Source: a virus
Strand: one strand, 5' to 3'
Virus record (IMG/VR): IMGVR_UViG_3300044591_002232
Location: 1 to 64,000 of that record
DNA length: 64,000 nucleotides
The notes under the pieces were generated by a model. That model made no database searches, was not told where the DNA came from, and saw only the letters and a program-made list of their open reading frames with translations. A program made the position numbers and the translations under genes. This document shows positions 29,677-37,813 of this stretch, piece by piece. Every line of letters starts with the position of its first letter. The stretch's first letter is position 1.

Positions 29677-30876
29677 CTATTGATTTTCTAGACGCTTCAA
29701 CGCAGACGCTAAATGATGTTGGACACCATTTAGACTTACTTCCGCTCCACGTCCGTAATCGACATACTCTGCCGATGTTAATTCTTGACCCGAAAGGTCT
29801 AACCACCCTTTTTTAAGGATGTTGATAGAGGCATTTAAGTCTCTATCGCGATGAGAGCCACAAGAAGGACAAGTCCATTCACGAACACTTAAAGGCATCT
29901 TGTCTTCTTTATGTCCACAGTTAGAACAGGTCTTGGAACTAGGGTAAAACCTATCTATTTTGGTCAAAGTTTTTCCGTACCAGTTACACTTGTACTCCAA
30001 CATAGAAACAAAAGTAGACCAAGAGGCATCACTAATGGATTTTGCAAGTTTGTGGTTCTTTAACATTCCAGAAACATTTAAGTCTTCAACAACAATCAAA
30101 TCAAATGTCTTAACAAGTTCTGTTGAAATATTATGCAAGAAATAATTTCTTGAGTTAGTAATGTTTTCGTGTACTTTAGCAACTTTAATACGTTGTCTAT
30201 TGTAACGATTACTACCTTTCTTTTTACGACTTAAATGTTTCTGTGCTTTTTTAAGTTTAGATTGGTTCTTTCTAAACCATCTTGGGTTATTGATGACTTG
30301 ACCATTTGATAAAGTCATTAGTTCTTTTAAACCCAAATCAATACCTACTACTTTACCAGTAGAGGGTATTGGATTGAGTTCTTGTTGGACTAAAATTGAA
30401 ACAAAATACTTTCCGGTTGGAGTTTTAGAAACAGTAATGCTTCTAAAATCGGCTTCTTCAGGGATATTTCGGTCCAGAACAATTTTGACCCAACCAATTT
30501 TTTCGATCCTTATTGAACATTTTTCTTGATCAAGTTTAAATCTAGTTTTTTCTGGAAGCCTAAATGATTGTCTATTGGTCTTTTTCTTGAATTTCGGCTT
30601 TCCAAGTTTAACCTTCCTTTTTTTGTTAAAGTATTGTTTCTTAAACTCAACAAAATCCATTCTTTTTTGTTGAAGTGTTGATGCCGATACTTCTTTAAGG
30701 AACTCAAACTCCTCTTGGTCTTTTAGTGTTTTTTCATTTACTATGGTACCATCATTATTGTTAAAATTTTCAACTAACTTATTCCAAACAAAACGAACAC
30801 AACCAAAAGTTTTAGCAAATAAAACCTCTTGTTCTTTTGTAGGATAAATCCTATATTTGTATGCTTTTAAATGCAT
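29677..30876 (-). CDS. tnpB: TnpB, RNA-guided nuclease of IS200/IS605 family
   Basis: 399 residues, complete: RuvC-I GIDLGL (Asp180), RuvC-II VVEDLNV (Glu264), zinc ribbon CSNCG and CPSCG (Cys317, 320, 336, 339), RuvC-III DRDLNAS (Asp346). Similar to copy A over the catalytic half (NVSGMLKNHKLA is shared) but diverged in the N-terminal half, so they are separate acquisitions or an old duplication. The C-terminal tail is longer. Confidence 0.9.
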   Translation of the reverse strand: MHLKAYKYRIYPTKEQEVLFAKTFGCVRFVWNKLVENFNNNDGTIVNEKTLKDQEEFEFLKEVSASTLQQKRMDFVEFKKQYFNKKRKVKLGKPKFKKKTNRQSFRLPEKTRFKLDQEKCSIRIEKIGWVKIVLDRNIPEEADFRSITVSKTPTGKYFVSILVQQELNPIPSTGKVVGIDLGLKELMTLSNGQVINNPRWFRKNQSKLKKAQKHLSRKKKGSNRYNRQRIKVAKVHENITNSRNYFLHNISTELVKTFDLIVVEDLNVSGMLKNHKLAKSISDASWSTFVSMLEYKCNWYGKTLTKIDRFYPSSKTCSNCGHKEDKMPLSVREWTCPSCGSHRDRDLNASINILKKGWLDLSGQELTSAEYVDYGRGAEVSLNGVQHHLASALKRLENQ

Positions 30877-30885
30877 GTCACTTTA

Positions 30886-30965
30886 ATTGGGTCGTTATAT
30901 CTATTTAGTAAATTTTATTTTTAGGGAGAGATTTATTCTCTCCCGCTTGAAAAGAACGACCCAAT
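30886..30965. other. Nested inverted repeats at the 5' side of tnpB copy B
   Basis: An 11-bp perfect inverted repeat (30886-30896, 30955-30965) encloses an 8-bp hairpin with TTTAT-type loop (30924-30944). Probably the transposition hairpin and/or a terminator protecting the element. Confidence 0.6.
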
Positions 30966-31094
30966 CAAGCACTTTTATTTAGTAAAGTTTTTATTGGAAA
31001 TTTATTGATTTTATGCATTTTTGTATTTATACCCATATTTTTCTCAAGATGTAAAAAAATTGCCCAGGCATCCGGGGTTTTAGAGACCCTCAAG

Positions 31095-31150
31095 GACACC
31101 TGATCAACTGGCACAATTACCCATAAACACCCCCACTAATCCCCTAAACT
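31095..31150 (+). promoter_or_regulatory. GACA-box promoter cassette
   Basis: Box GACACCTGATCAACTGGCAC (31095-31114). -10 is TAAACT at 31145-31150 by spacing, with TACAAT at 31150-31155 as alternative; ATG at 31175. The 100 bp between the TnpB element and this box show nothing further. Confidence 0.65.
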
Positions 31151-31174
31151 ACAATTGCCTTAAACAAAACACCC

Positions 31175-31732
31175 ATGAAAACTTTTGACACCTTTGAGAA
31201 ACTAGATGGAATGCTTCTTTGTAAGAAGAAGCCTATTATTGTCCATTGTATTCAGATTAATGAGCCATTTCGAGTAAATAGCCTGGAAGGCGATTATAAG
31301 CAGGGAAAAGTCGGTGATTATCTAATGCGCGGAATTGACGGTGAACTGTATATTTGCGACAAGGATATTTTTGAGCGGTCTTATGACATTATCGAGGAAG
31401 AACGCTCCCAAGAAGGACTAACTCTTGGTGAACTCATTGATACTTTGAGGTCAATGCCACCAGATACAAAAGTTTCCAATCTTACTTACCCTCACTCTTA
31501 TAGGGGTTATTATACAGACTTGGCCTTTGAAAAAAAGTCTGGTACTCGTCTGGCTTGTGAACTCCTTTTTGAATGTGAATCTGCACTAGAAAGTACATTT
31601 TACGGTTATAGAGGGGGAGAGTATGGAATGAATATGGAAACATCTGTCTGGATTGCAGATTATGGTTCCACCGGGGAAAGGCTTATTGGGCTAGGACCCG
31701 ATGGAACAATTGAAACCAAGTTTCTAAACTAA
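31175..31732 (+). CDS. Two-domain phage protein with PGDYG-like N-terminus
   Basis: 185 residues. Residues 15-72 (PIIVHCIQINEPF, GKVGDYLMRGIDGELYICDK, DIFERSYDI) match the PGDYG-like small domain common in phages; the product at 54660 is the same domain alone. The C-terminal part (LTLGELIDTLRSMPPDTKV, PHSYRGYYTDLAFE) is a second phage domain of unknown role. A fusion of two usually separate units. Confidence 0.65.
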   Translation: MKTFDTFEKLDGMLLCKKKPIIVHCIQINEPFRVNSLEGDYKQGKVGDYLMRGIDGELYICDKDIFERSYDIIEEERSQEGLTLGELIDTLRSMPPDTKVSNLTYPHSYRGYYTDLAFEKKSGTRLACELLFECESALESTFYGYRGGEYGMNMETSVWIADYGSTGERLIGLGPDGTIETKFLN

Positions 31733-31762
31733 AAACACTACATTAACAAAGGAGATTTTTTT

Positions 31763-31969
31763 ATGTATCAAATCGTTATCGCAACTCCTCTGGGAGAACT
31801 TGGAACCAAACCCTTCTCTGAGGAAGAAAAGTCTAAGGTTGAAACTGAAATTCTTGAAAATCTTTCAATTCTAACTTATGTAAGTTTTGTACTTGAAGAC
31901 GGCCAAGACCTCTATATGACAAAGGATATGATTGGTCGGAGTGTCTTTTTCCTCAAAAAATTGTCGTGA
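31763..31969 (+). CDS. Hypothetical protein, 68 residues
   Basis: AAAGGAG precedes the ATG. Alpha/beta with MYQIVIATPLGELGTKPFSE. Overlaps the next GTG start. No family recognised. Confidence 0.6.
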   Translation: MYQIVIATPLGELGTKPFSEEEKSKVETEILENLSILTYVSFVLEDGQDLYMTKDMIGRSVFFLKKLS

Positions 31970-32235
31970 TTTTTGAATACTCAAATTCTTGGAATTCTCC
32001 GAGATTTTGGCTTTCACCAAATATTGGAGATGTTGTTGGGCAATTGTCTCTTTCTCATGGACTTGCCCTTGTAGAATATTCTCAAGAACTTTCTTGGACT
32101 CGTTCTATTGGTTCTTTTCTTGTCAGCGGAGACTTTAATGATGTTAGAGTCTTTGGGGAACGACTTGAAAAAGACTATTCAAAGTATTTAACTCTTACTC
32201 ACACTGACTGGATTTATTACCAAAACCTATTATGA
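31966..32235 (+). CDS. Hypothetical protein, 89 residues
   Basis: GTG start in a GTGA overlap. Trp- and Ser-rich, FEYSNSWNSPRFWLSPNIGD, then a hydrophobic middle. Overlaps the next gene by 4 bp. Confidence 0.55.
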   Translation: MIFEYSNSWNSPRFWLSPNIGDVVGQLSLSHGLALVEYSQELSWTRSIGSFLVSGDFNDVRVFGERLEKDYSKYLTLTHTDWIYYQNLL

Positions 32236-32966
32236 TTATCGAAACTCTTCTTTCTCTGGCAATTTCTCACGCTGTTCCCCAACTTCCATCTCCTGTAATT
32301 TTTCAGGCCCTGACTCCTCCTGCTTATGCAAAGAGTTTTGGTGCGAGTAGTTCATCTTCTTTCCGTTCATCTTCTTCTTTTAGTTCTGGCTCGTCTTTTC
32401 GGTCTACTTCTTCTTTCCGGCCCAGTTCTAGTCCGTCATTTAGTTCCCCTAGGATTTCTACACCGGCTCCTGCGCCTAGGATTTCATCACCAGCACCCGT
32501 GAGGATTTCTACACCACCTCCTGCACCCAAGATTTCCGCTCCTCCTAAAGTATCTTCTTCGGCTCCTGCGAATAATATTGTTCGTATCAATAAGCAAACG
32601 ACTTCTGCACCAAAGACAGTCTCTGCACCTCCAGTAAAGAACACTATTTCTGCACCAAAAACTACTCCTACTTCCCCGGCTCCTGTGGTGACGCGAGAGA
32701 CTTATGTGGAGCGTTATAATGATTCTGGAATTATGGGGAATCCTTGGTTCTGGATGTACATGTTTGATAACAACCGACAATCTGCCCCTGTCCAACAACA
32801 GGTTCCGACTCAGGTGATTGTTAAAGATTCCGAAGGAGAATCTGTAAAAATTCCTGAAAATCAGATGATTGTTCGTAAATATAGTCACAATCCTCTCCGA
32901 GAGTTTGCAGTATTCTCTCTTGGTGGTGGACTTGGTGTTCTTCTTGGTCGTCGTCTTAGTCTTTGA
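32232..32966 (+). CDS. Ser/Pro-rich exported or membrane protein
   Basis: 244 residues. A hydrophobic N-terminus ending PPAYAKS looks like a signal peptide with an A-Y-A cleavage site. Residues 35-150 are low complexity: SSSFRSSSSF-type serine runs, then repeats of (S/T)-P-A-P and I-S-(T/A)-P. A short folded part follows (NPWFWMYMFDNNRQ) and a C-terminal hydrophobic segment (FSLGGGLGVLLG) next to RR. It could span the envelope; a disordered linker role is inferred. Confidence 0.65.
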   Translation: MIIETLLSLAISHAVPQLPSPVIFQALTPPAYAKSFGASSSSSFRSSSSFSSGSSFRSTSSFRPSSSPSFSSPRISTPAPAPRISSPAPVRISTPPPAPKISAPPKVSSSAPANNIVRINKQTTSAPKTVSAPPVKNTISAPKTTPTSPAPVVTRETYVERYNDSGIMGNPWFWMYMFDNNRQSAPVQQQVPTQVIVKDSEGESVKIPENQMIVRKYSHNPLREFAVFSLGGGLGVLLGRRLSL

Positions 32967-32976
32967 GGATTGAAAA

Positions 32977-33234
32977 ATGAACAACGATGATTCTTTTACA
33001 GGCGGCGTGCTTCTTATTGTATTTTTGGGGCTTGTTTTTGGATTGGGGTTTGGTTTGGGGGGTGTCGTTGGTGAATATGTTGGTCAAAAAGAAACCGCAA
33101 TACTCACCGTAAACGGACTCAACCGAATTAAAGAACAATTGCCGACCGGAACCAAAATCACCAATCCATTTGGAGACGAAGACCTGAAAAGTCTTAGTTA
33201 TGATGCTCAAAAAATCTTGAGGCTTTTTAACTGA
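32977..33234 (+). CDS. Membrane protein, 85 residues
   Basis: A glycine-rich transmembrane segment (VLLIVFLGLVFGLGFGLGGV) near the N-terminus, then a polar domain. 10 bp after the Ser/Pro-rich gene, so probably its partner. Ends in a GACA box. Confidence 0.6.
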   Translation: MNNDDSFTGGVLLIVFLGLVFGLGFGLGGVVGEYVGQKETAILTVNGLNRIKEQLPTGTKITNPFGDEDLKSLSYDAQKILRLFN

Positions 33235-33290
33235 GACACCTAATCAACTGTCCACTCTGCCTTGTGGTGGAGTGGATTTTGCCTTATGAT
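33235..33290 (+). promoter_or_regulatory. GACA-box cassette with hairpin
   Basis: Box 33235-33255; TCCACTC/GAGTGGA hairpin (33251-33276) as in the 22985 cassette; -10 TATGAT 33285-33290; ATG 24 bp later. Confidence 0.75.
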
Positions 33291-33314
33291 ACACTCATAA
33301 ACACAGGAGACCTT

Positions 33315-33506
33315 ATGGAAACACTTTGGGACACAATACATAGAGACCTTACGAGAATGGGGGCTCTCTCTGAATATAAAGTTGATAGTATAGAACTTGC
33401 AAACCATTTAGAACAACTTTATGATAATATTGAAGAACTTAAAATTCAAATTTCTCAACTAAAAGAAGAACTTAAAAGTGAAATCCGTCAATTGAAAGAT
33501 GAATGA
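33315..33506 (+). CDS. Coiled-coil protein, 63 residues
   Basis: ATG 33315 fits the cassette spacing and CAGGAG. C-terminal coiled coil (IEELKIQISQLKEELKSEIR). Overlaps the next gene by 8 bp. Confidence 0.6.
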   Translation: METLWDTIHRDLTRMGALSEYKVDSIELANHLEQLYDNIEELKIQISQLKEELKSEIRQLKDE

Positions 33507-33705
33507 AATGAAAATGCTTAAAGAAGCACAAGCAGTTGCAGATGCTATTGAAGAAGTGAGATTTGACTGGGGTAATATGGAACAATCTCATCCTCACATT
33601 ATTGCCGTTGCTGCTCTTCGTAAAGTTGTAGAAGAACTCAAGTATATTGGTATTACTGAAAAGAACATTCTTGAAATTGCGAATACACTGGAGGAGTTGA
33701 AATGA
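33499..33705 (+). CDS. Hypothetical helical protein, 68 residues
   Basis: KMLKEAQAVADAIEEVRFDW, then HIIAVAALRKVVEELKYIG. Helical bundle likely. Overlaps both neighbours. Confidence 0.55.
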   Translation: MNEMKMLKEAQAVADAIEEVRFDWGNMEQSHPHIIAVAALRKVVEELKYIGITEKNILEIANTLEELK

Positions 33706-34028
33706 TTGACGTTTCACAGCTGACTGAAGAGCAACTTAACGAACTTGAACTTCAAATTCAAAAACATAAAGAACAGCAAAAAATAAATAATGCTTTAGAA
33801 AATTTAAAAGGTTATAAAGTAACTTTTTATGTGAGGTTTGACCCTGAAAAGCATAAGAATGATATGCTTACGAGTGATGGAGAACTTGATACGGGATTTT
33901 TTACTGATTACCTGTGTGATAATGTCGTTACAGACCTGATTGAAGATTTTCAATTGTATGATTACGAGGACGTCAGTTATCCTAATGTGGAGATGGCAAC
34001 AAAACAAGAAATTGAAGAGAAATTTTGA
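33702..34028 (+). CDS. Hypothetical protein, 108 residues
   Basis: Helical N-terminus (LTEEQLNELELQIQKHKEQQ) then an alpha/beta domain with KVTFYVRFDPEKH. Overlaps the previous gene by 4 bp. No family recognised. Confidence 0.6.
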   Translation: MIDVSQLTEEQLNELELQIQKHKEQQKINNALENLKGYKVTFYVRFDPEKHKNDMLTSDGELDTGFFTDYLCDNVVTDLIEDFQLYDYEDVSYPNVEMATKQEIEEKF

Positions 34029-34037
34029 GGAACTGAA

Positions 34038-34379
34038 GTGACCTACATTATCTTAAGAGACACTCTTGGTGCGGGATTAACTACCTTTGAGTCCACAAAA
34101 TTAGAAGTTTTTAGCGAACAAAGCCTTCCAGAAGCGGTTGTAGCAGCTGGCCAAGAACTTATGGACAACGCCGGAATTGATACTGTTAACGAATACGAAG
34201 AAGAACTAGGTAGACATCTTGCGATTTCTGATGAGATTGTTATTTGCGAAATCATCGATGAGGTTGATAAAATGTCCGCCGATGTTTATATCAGGCATCA
34301 CATTGTAGAGGCCAAAATTAAACAGTCTACTGATGAGTATGGACTTTACCTAAAACTTAAAAAGAAATTTGAAAAATGA
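34038..34379 (+). CDS. Hypothetical protein, 113 residues
   Basis: GTG start with GAGGA upstream. MTYIILRDTLGAGLTTFEST, then helices. Overlaps the next gene by ATGA. No family recognised. Confidence 0.6.
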   Translation: MTYIILRDTLGAGLTTFESTKLEVFSEQSLPEAVVAAGQELMDNAGIDTVNEYEEELGRHLAISDEIVICEIIDEVDKMSADVYIRHHIVEAKIKQSTDEYGLYLKLKKKFEK

Positions 34380-34543
34380 AACTCTACCGATACAAGAAAG
34401 ATGGACATCTTTACAAACTTTATGAACAAAAGATTCCCTATTATAGTCTTATAGCAGTTCCTTATTTTCCAAATCAAGGAATTCTTGCTAAAAGTAAAAG
34501 ATCTATTGTTATAAACGATTTTGAGGTGGTTGCTGAACGATGA
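34376..34543 (+). CDS. Small basic protein, 55 residues
   Basis: KLYRYKKDGHLYKLYEQKIP, beta-rich. Coupled by ATGA overlaps on both sides. Confidence 0.55.
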   Translation: MKLYRYKKDGHLYKLYEQKIPYYSLIAVPYFPNQGILAKSKRSIVINDFEVVAER

Positions 34544-34695
34544 CTAAACTAACCTATGAAGAATGGAGTAAAGAAAATCCTATTGATTGGGAAAAAATTT
34601 ATGAGACTGGAAATGAAGACTCTCTAATCAGCAAAGACTTTGTAGAAATGGCACATCATTGGGAATATAAAAATTATTGTAAGGAAAATGACTAA
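34540..34695 (+). CDS. Small acidic protein, 51 residues
   Basis: TYEEWSKENPIDWEKIYETG, helical. Coupled on both sides. No family recognised. Confidence 0.5.
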   Translation: MTKLTYEEWSKENPIDWEKIYETGNEDSLISKDFVEMAHHWEYKNYCKEND

Positions 34696-34831
34696 ATTCA
34701 TTATTGACGTTTCCCTTGACGGATATGACACCGAAGAAGAAATGCTTGAACATTGTGATGAATCTGCAGTAGAAGAAGCATTGAGCGATTATGGGTTTAT
34801 GGTCAATTATGTGAGGTGGACCGAAGAATGA
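34688..34831 (+). CDS. Small acidic protein, 47 residues
   Basis: KFIIDVSLDGYDTEEEMLEH, a beta strand then helices, ending NYVRWTEE. Last gene of a five-gene overlapping run. Confidence 0.5.
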   Translation: MTKFIIDVSLDGYDTEEEMLEHCDESAVEEALSDYGFMVNYVRWTEE

Positions 34832-34853
34832 AACTGTTTGAAAGTCATTGGAG

Positions 34854-34909
34854 GACACTTGACTAACTGACACAAGGGCGCTTCACTGGTGCCCTTTTTG
34901 GCCTATAAT
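34854..34909 (+). promoter_or_regulatory. GACA-box cassette with 8-bp terminator hairpin
   Basis: Box 34854-34873; AAGGGCGC (34874-34881) pairs with GTGCCCTT (34889-34896), then TTT. -10 TATAAT 34904-34909; ATG 26 bp later. Confidence 0.8.
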
Positions 34910-34935
34910 ACTCTCATACACACAGGAGACTTTTT

Positions 34936-35319
34936 ATGAAACCCTTTGATTATTACTCTAGGCCCCAAACTCTTTATCCCAATAAAAAGGATTACATCAC
35001 AGTTTATGTGTATGATAAAGGTCTTTGTGTTCACGAAGGCGATTATTACACAAAGAGTATTCTAAAAGAAAAATACCCTAACGCGGTCATTCAGGAAGTT
35101 CTTAATGTAGATGGGTATAATGCACATTTAAAGCAATATGGCGAAGAAACTCATAAACTTCATGATGAGTTTATCAACGACCTCTTTGAGAATTTCAATG
35201 TGACTGATAATCCCAAAAGACACAAGGTATTTGAACTTGCCTGGGAACAGGGTCACGCTTATGGTTTTGAAGAGGTTTATAATAAATTTTATGACCTAGT
35301 GGACCTTATTAAGGATTGA
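34936..35319 (+). CDS. Hypothetical protein, 127 residues (paralogue of 44134)
   Basis: MKPFDYYSRPQ start, then Y-N-A-H-L-K-x-Y-x-E-E and W-E-x-G; the product at 44134-44526 shares MKP-YY, YNAHLKHYYEE and KAWELGKG. Two diverged copies of an unknown alpha-helical family. Confidence 0.65.
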   Translation: MKPFDYYSRPQTLYPNKKDYITVYVYDKGLCVHEGDYYTKSILKEKYPNAVIQEVLNVDGYNAHLKQYGEETHKLHDEFINDLFENFNVTDNPKRHKVFELAWEQGHAYGFEEVYNKFYDLVDLIKD

Positions 35320-35330
35320 GGAGACTTTTT

Positions 35331-35540
35331 ATGAAAACCACAATCACTAAAGAACAACTTGAACGACTTTGGACTGCAATCGAATACACACGAGGAACGA
35401 TTGGTCCTGGATGTGTCCTTGAAAGCACAGAGAAACCTGAATGGGGAATTGTACTTCATACAGCACGGGCACATTCTTCTAGGAGGTTTCTAGACCAAGC
35501 AATTGAACTTGTAAATCAACTGAAAAAGGAGTGCAAATGA
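35331..35540 (+). CDS. Hypothetical protein, 69 residues
   Basis: ATG 35331 with GAGGAG at the right distance. TITKEQLERLWTAIEYTRGT, then a beta part. Overlaps the next gene. Confidence 0.55.
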   Translation: MKTTITKEQLERLWTAIEYTRGTIGPGCVLESTEKPEWGIVLHTARAHSSRRFLDQAIELVNQLKKECK

Positions 35541-35701
35541 AAATTGTAATTAACTATCACCCACAACTAGATGAGTATCATTCAAAAATTTGGGATGGGC
35601 CTGATGGAATTTATGAAGAAAGTTTTGTTTGTCGTTCTCTTGGAGAACTATTTGAACAAATTATAATGTGGAGAACACTTATTGGACAACAATACAAATA
35701 A
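35537..35701 (+). CDS. Small hypothetical protein, 54 residues
   Basis: KIVINYHPQLDEYHSKIWDG, then GELFEQIIMW. Resembles HicB-like partial beta-alpha units only loosely; not named. ATGA overlap with the previous gene. Confidence 0.5.
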   Translation: MKIVINYHPQLDEYHSKIWDGPDGIYEESFVCRSLGELFEQIIMWRTLIGQQYK

Positions 35702-35739
35702 CTAATCTTAAACATTAAAAACCAACACACTTAATTATC

Positions 35740-36276
35740 ATGGGCTGTTTTTCTGCTTCTTGTTGCATCACTCGTACTGAAATCAGTGCTGGCGAACCAG
35801 TTTTCGTTGCTTTCGTAAAACCAACATATAGATCTGGAGGTATCAAAAAATTTACTACAAGTTCTATTCTAAGTCTGTCTCACTTTAATGAACTCCAATG
35901 GACTGCCAATCAATCTTGCGGAGAATTTGTTTATATCTCCGTCGAGGATTATGATGATTATGGATGTGTTAATTCTCATGTAGAAGAACAGATTGACCCT
36001 TATGGAATTTGGTGGGATTTCCAATTCATTGCTCATAAGTCTGTTTGTGAGACTCTTTTGGGTAGAGAGCTAGGTGAGGGGATTCAACTTGAGAAAGATT
36101 TTTTTGAGCTGCTTCATATGTGCCATATGGCAAGAATTGAGGTTTATCACGATTTACTCGGACCCCAACATTTGATGACACGCGAATTAGAACTTCAGGA
36201 ACTTGTTCATAAAGAAACCGGAAGAATTTTAGAGATTAAGAAACAACAATTAGAGGAATTTGAAAATGACTTTTGA
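35740..36276 (+). CDS. Phage protein of the MGCW/MGCF family, copy 1
   Basis: 178 residues. MGCFSASCCITRTEISAGEP matches a phage family that begins M-G-C-W/F-x-x-x-C-x-x-S/T and has the D-Y-D-D-Y-G motif; the product at 58257 is a longer member. Function unknown. C-terminal coiled coil (ETGRILEIKKQQLEEFE). Confidence 0.65.
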   Translation: MGCFSASCCITRTEISAGEPVFVAFVKPTYRSGGIKKFTTSSILSLSHFNELQWTANQSCGEFVYISVEDYDDYGCVNSHVEEQIDPYGIWWDFQFIAHKSVCETLLGRELGEGIQLEKDFFELLHMCHMARIEVYHDLLGPQHLMTRELELQELVHKETGRILEIKKQQLEEFENDF

Positions 36277-36949
36277 TAACGAAATTGAAAAAACAGAAGG
36301 AGAAATCAAAGTTCTTCAAGCAAAACTAGAACTTCTCAAAGAAATGGAGAATCACAAATCACCAGTAGAAGAGGCATATAAAAATGCTTATGGTAATTAC
36401 CCTATGGGCGAACCTTTTTGGGTTGTTTTTAAAAAGGGCTATGAGGCCCATCAATCATTGCCAGAAAGTAATGATTGGAAAACAGTAGCACTCAATTTTG
36501 GAGAATTACTTTCTAGTGTCGGACCTAACGGGTATTATAATATGACGGCTGACCAGTGGTTAGAATGGGCCAAAAATACATATACTTCTAATGAAGTAGG
36601 AGAATATGAACTAAAAGAAGAATCCCCTCCACCAGAATCAACTCCAAATAAGTACTTCCAACGGATACTTAATGCACCTATTGATGAAAGAGGTTATATA
36701 GATTTGAGAGGACCTACAAGTGAGTTTCGTCAAAAACTCTTTGAAGGAATTAAATCAGTCTTTTATAACCCAGAGTACGAGAGAACCCATTGGAGTGTAA
36801 AAGTCAATATGGCAGTTGATGAGGTTTTTACTCATTTTCAGGATGTTATTCCAGCATCACAAGACCCGATTTATGATGCTTTTGACAAGGGATGGAACTG
36901 TTGTTTATCGAGTATTAAAATCTGTATGGAGAAGGAGAAATTAGAGTAG
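36266..36949 (+). CDS. Hypothetical protein, 227 residues
   Basis: ATG 36266 chosen with GAGGAA upstream. N-terminal coiled coil (EIEKTEGEIKVLQAKLELLK); then a segment with VFKKGYEAHQSLPE and a Cys-containing C-terminus (WNCCLSSIKIC). No family recognised. Confidence 0.65.
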   Translation: MTFDNEIEKTEGEIKVLQAKLELLKEMENHKSPVEEAYKNAYGNYPMGEPFWVVFKKGYEAHQSLPESNDWKTVALNFGELLSSVGPNGYYNMTADQWLEWAKNTYTSNEVGEYELKEESPPPESTPNKYFQRILNAPIDERGYIDLRGPTSEFRQKLFEGIKSVFYNPEYERTHWSVKVNMAVDEVFTHFQDVIPASQDPIYDAFDKGWNCCLSSIKICMEKEKLE

Positions 36950-37005
36950 ACACTTTGTTAAGTGTCATAATGCACACAACGCCTTGTGATTTAACGCCCT
37001 ATACT
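36949..37005 (+). promoter_or_regulatory. GACA-box cassette with perfect 7-bp palindrome
   Basis: GACACTT TGTT AAGTGTC (36949-36966) is a perfect inverted repeat, shorter than the usual box. -10 TATACT 37000-37005; ATG 26 bp later. Confidence 0.65.
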
Positions 37006-37031
37006 CAATAAGTATCAACGCAAAATTACTC

Positions 37032-37313
37032 ATGAGCATGAACCTCGCCTTGACCGACAAAGATAGTGGTCTTGATATTGACCTTTGGCAAACGCCAACT
37101 TTTATCACTTGGATGTGTCTGTCCTATAATCCCGAAACAAAACACCCAGACGGGGGACATGATGGAGTTCGTCGTAGGTATGTGGAATGGGTGAAATCTC
37201 ATACAAATGGTAAATGGGATTCTCCAGAAGATTTAGAATATATGACAGAAAGAATCAATGAACATTTGTCTACACTTCAAAAAGTAAAAAATCCTGAATT
37301 CTCCTTTATTTAA
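37032..37313 (+). CDS. Hypothetical protein, 93 residues
   Basis: NLALTDKDSGLDIDLWQTPT, then a His/Gly-rich turn (HPDGGHDGVRRRYVEWV). No family recognised. 1 bp before the next gene. Confidence 0.6.
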   Translation: MSMNLALTDKDSGLDIDLWQTPTFITWMCLSYNPETKHPDGGHDGVRRRYVEWVKSHTNGKWDSPEDLEYMTERINEHLSTLQKVKNPEFSFI

Positions 37314-37314
37314 A

Positions 37315-37551
37315 ATGACCGAACAAGAACAAGACGAGCGATTTAAAGAATGCCTAAGTATCATTGACCAATGGGCCGAGAGAAATAAACCACCGACACT
37401 CTGGGAGATTATACGAAATGATTTGGGTTATAGTATTGACCTAACAGACGAAATTATAGATGCCGTGGAGAGGTGGCTACCAAAAGAACACGATACGAAC
37501 GGTTATGGTTGGAATAGTTGTATTAAAATGTTGAGGAACAAATTACAATGA
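37315..37551 (+). CDS. Hypothetical protein, 78 residues (paralogue of 28104)
   Basis: Shares the ending W-L-P-K-E-H-x-x-x-x-G-Y-G-W-N-S-C-I-K with the 28104 product; N-terminal half differs. Overlaps the next gene by 4 bp. Confidence 0.6.
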   Translation: MTEQEQDERFKECLSIIDQWAERNKPPTLWEIIRNDLGYSIDLTDEIIDAVERWLPKEHDTNGYGWNSCIKMLRNKLQ

Positions 37552-37781
37552 CACAAATTCCAAGCGACTTCCACACATATTCTCCCAAACAAAGAGAACA
37601 ATTTTGGCTTAAATCTTACGAAGAACAACAAAAAATAATCAACGATTCATATATTTCAATGATTGTTGATGAGGCCGGAAACCTGGATAAGTACAAAATT
37701 ATTGAGGTTATCCTAGACCTACAAGACAAAATAGAAGATTTAGAAAACACTTGCCAACGAACTGATTCGTACTATGATTAA
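37548..37781 (+). CDS. Hypothetical protein, 77 residues
   Basis: Helical, FHTYSPKQREQFWLKSYEEQ, C-terminal coiled coil (VILDLQDKIEDLENTCQ). No family recognised. Confidence 0.55.
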   Translation: MTQIPSDFHTYSPKQREQFWLKSYEEQQKIINDSYISMIVDEAGNLDKYKIIEVILDLQDKIEDLENTCQRTDSYYD

Positions 37782-37813
37782 TCTAAATAGTCAGAACTCC
37801 TGCTTTAGGAATT

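Larger units (their letters stand above)
29660..30990 (-). mobile_element. IS605-type tnpB element without transposase, copy B
   Basis: tnpB plus a structured 5' side: ATTGGGTCGTT (30886-30896) pairs with AACGACCCAAT (30955-30965) around an inner hairpin GGGAGAGA/TCTCTCCC (30924-30944). TATTTAGTAAA occurs twice (about 30903 and 30977). No Y1 transposase. Limits approximate. Confidence 0.65.

Noticed and set aside
32324-32984. Two minus-strand frames rich in Gly/Glu and Arg/Ser opposite the Ser/Pro-rich gene
   Set aside because: Their composition is the complement of the low-complexity plus-strand gene; no ribosome site or motif.
37725-37778. GACAAAATAG... with TATGAT 54 bp later, before the hydrolase gene
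   Set aside because: The right half-site is missing and the spacing is off by one or more; likely chance.
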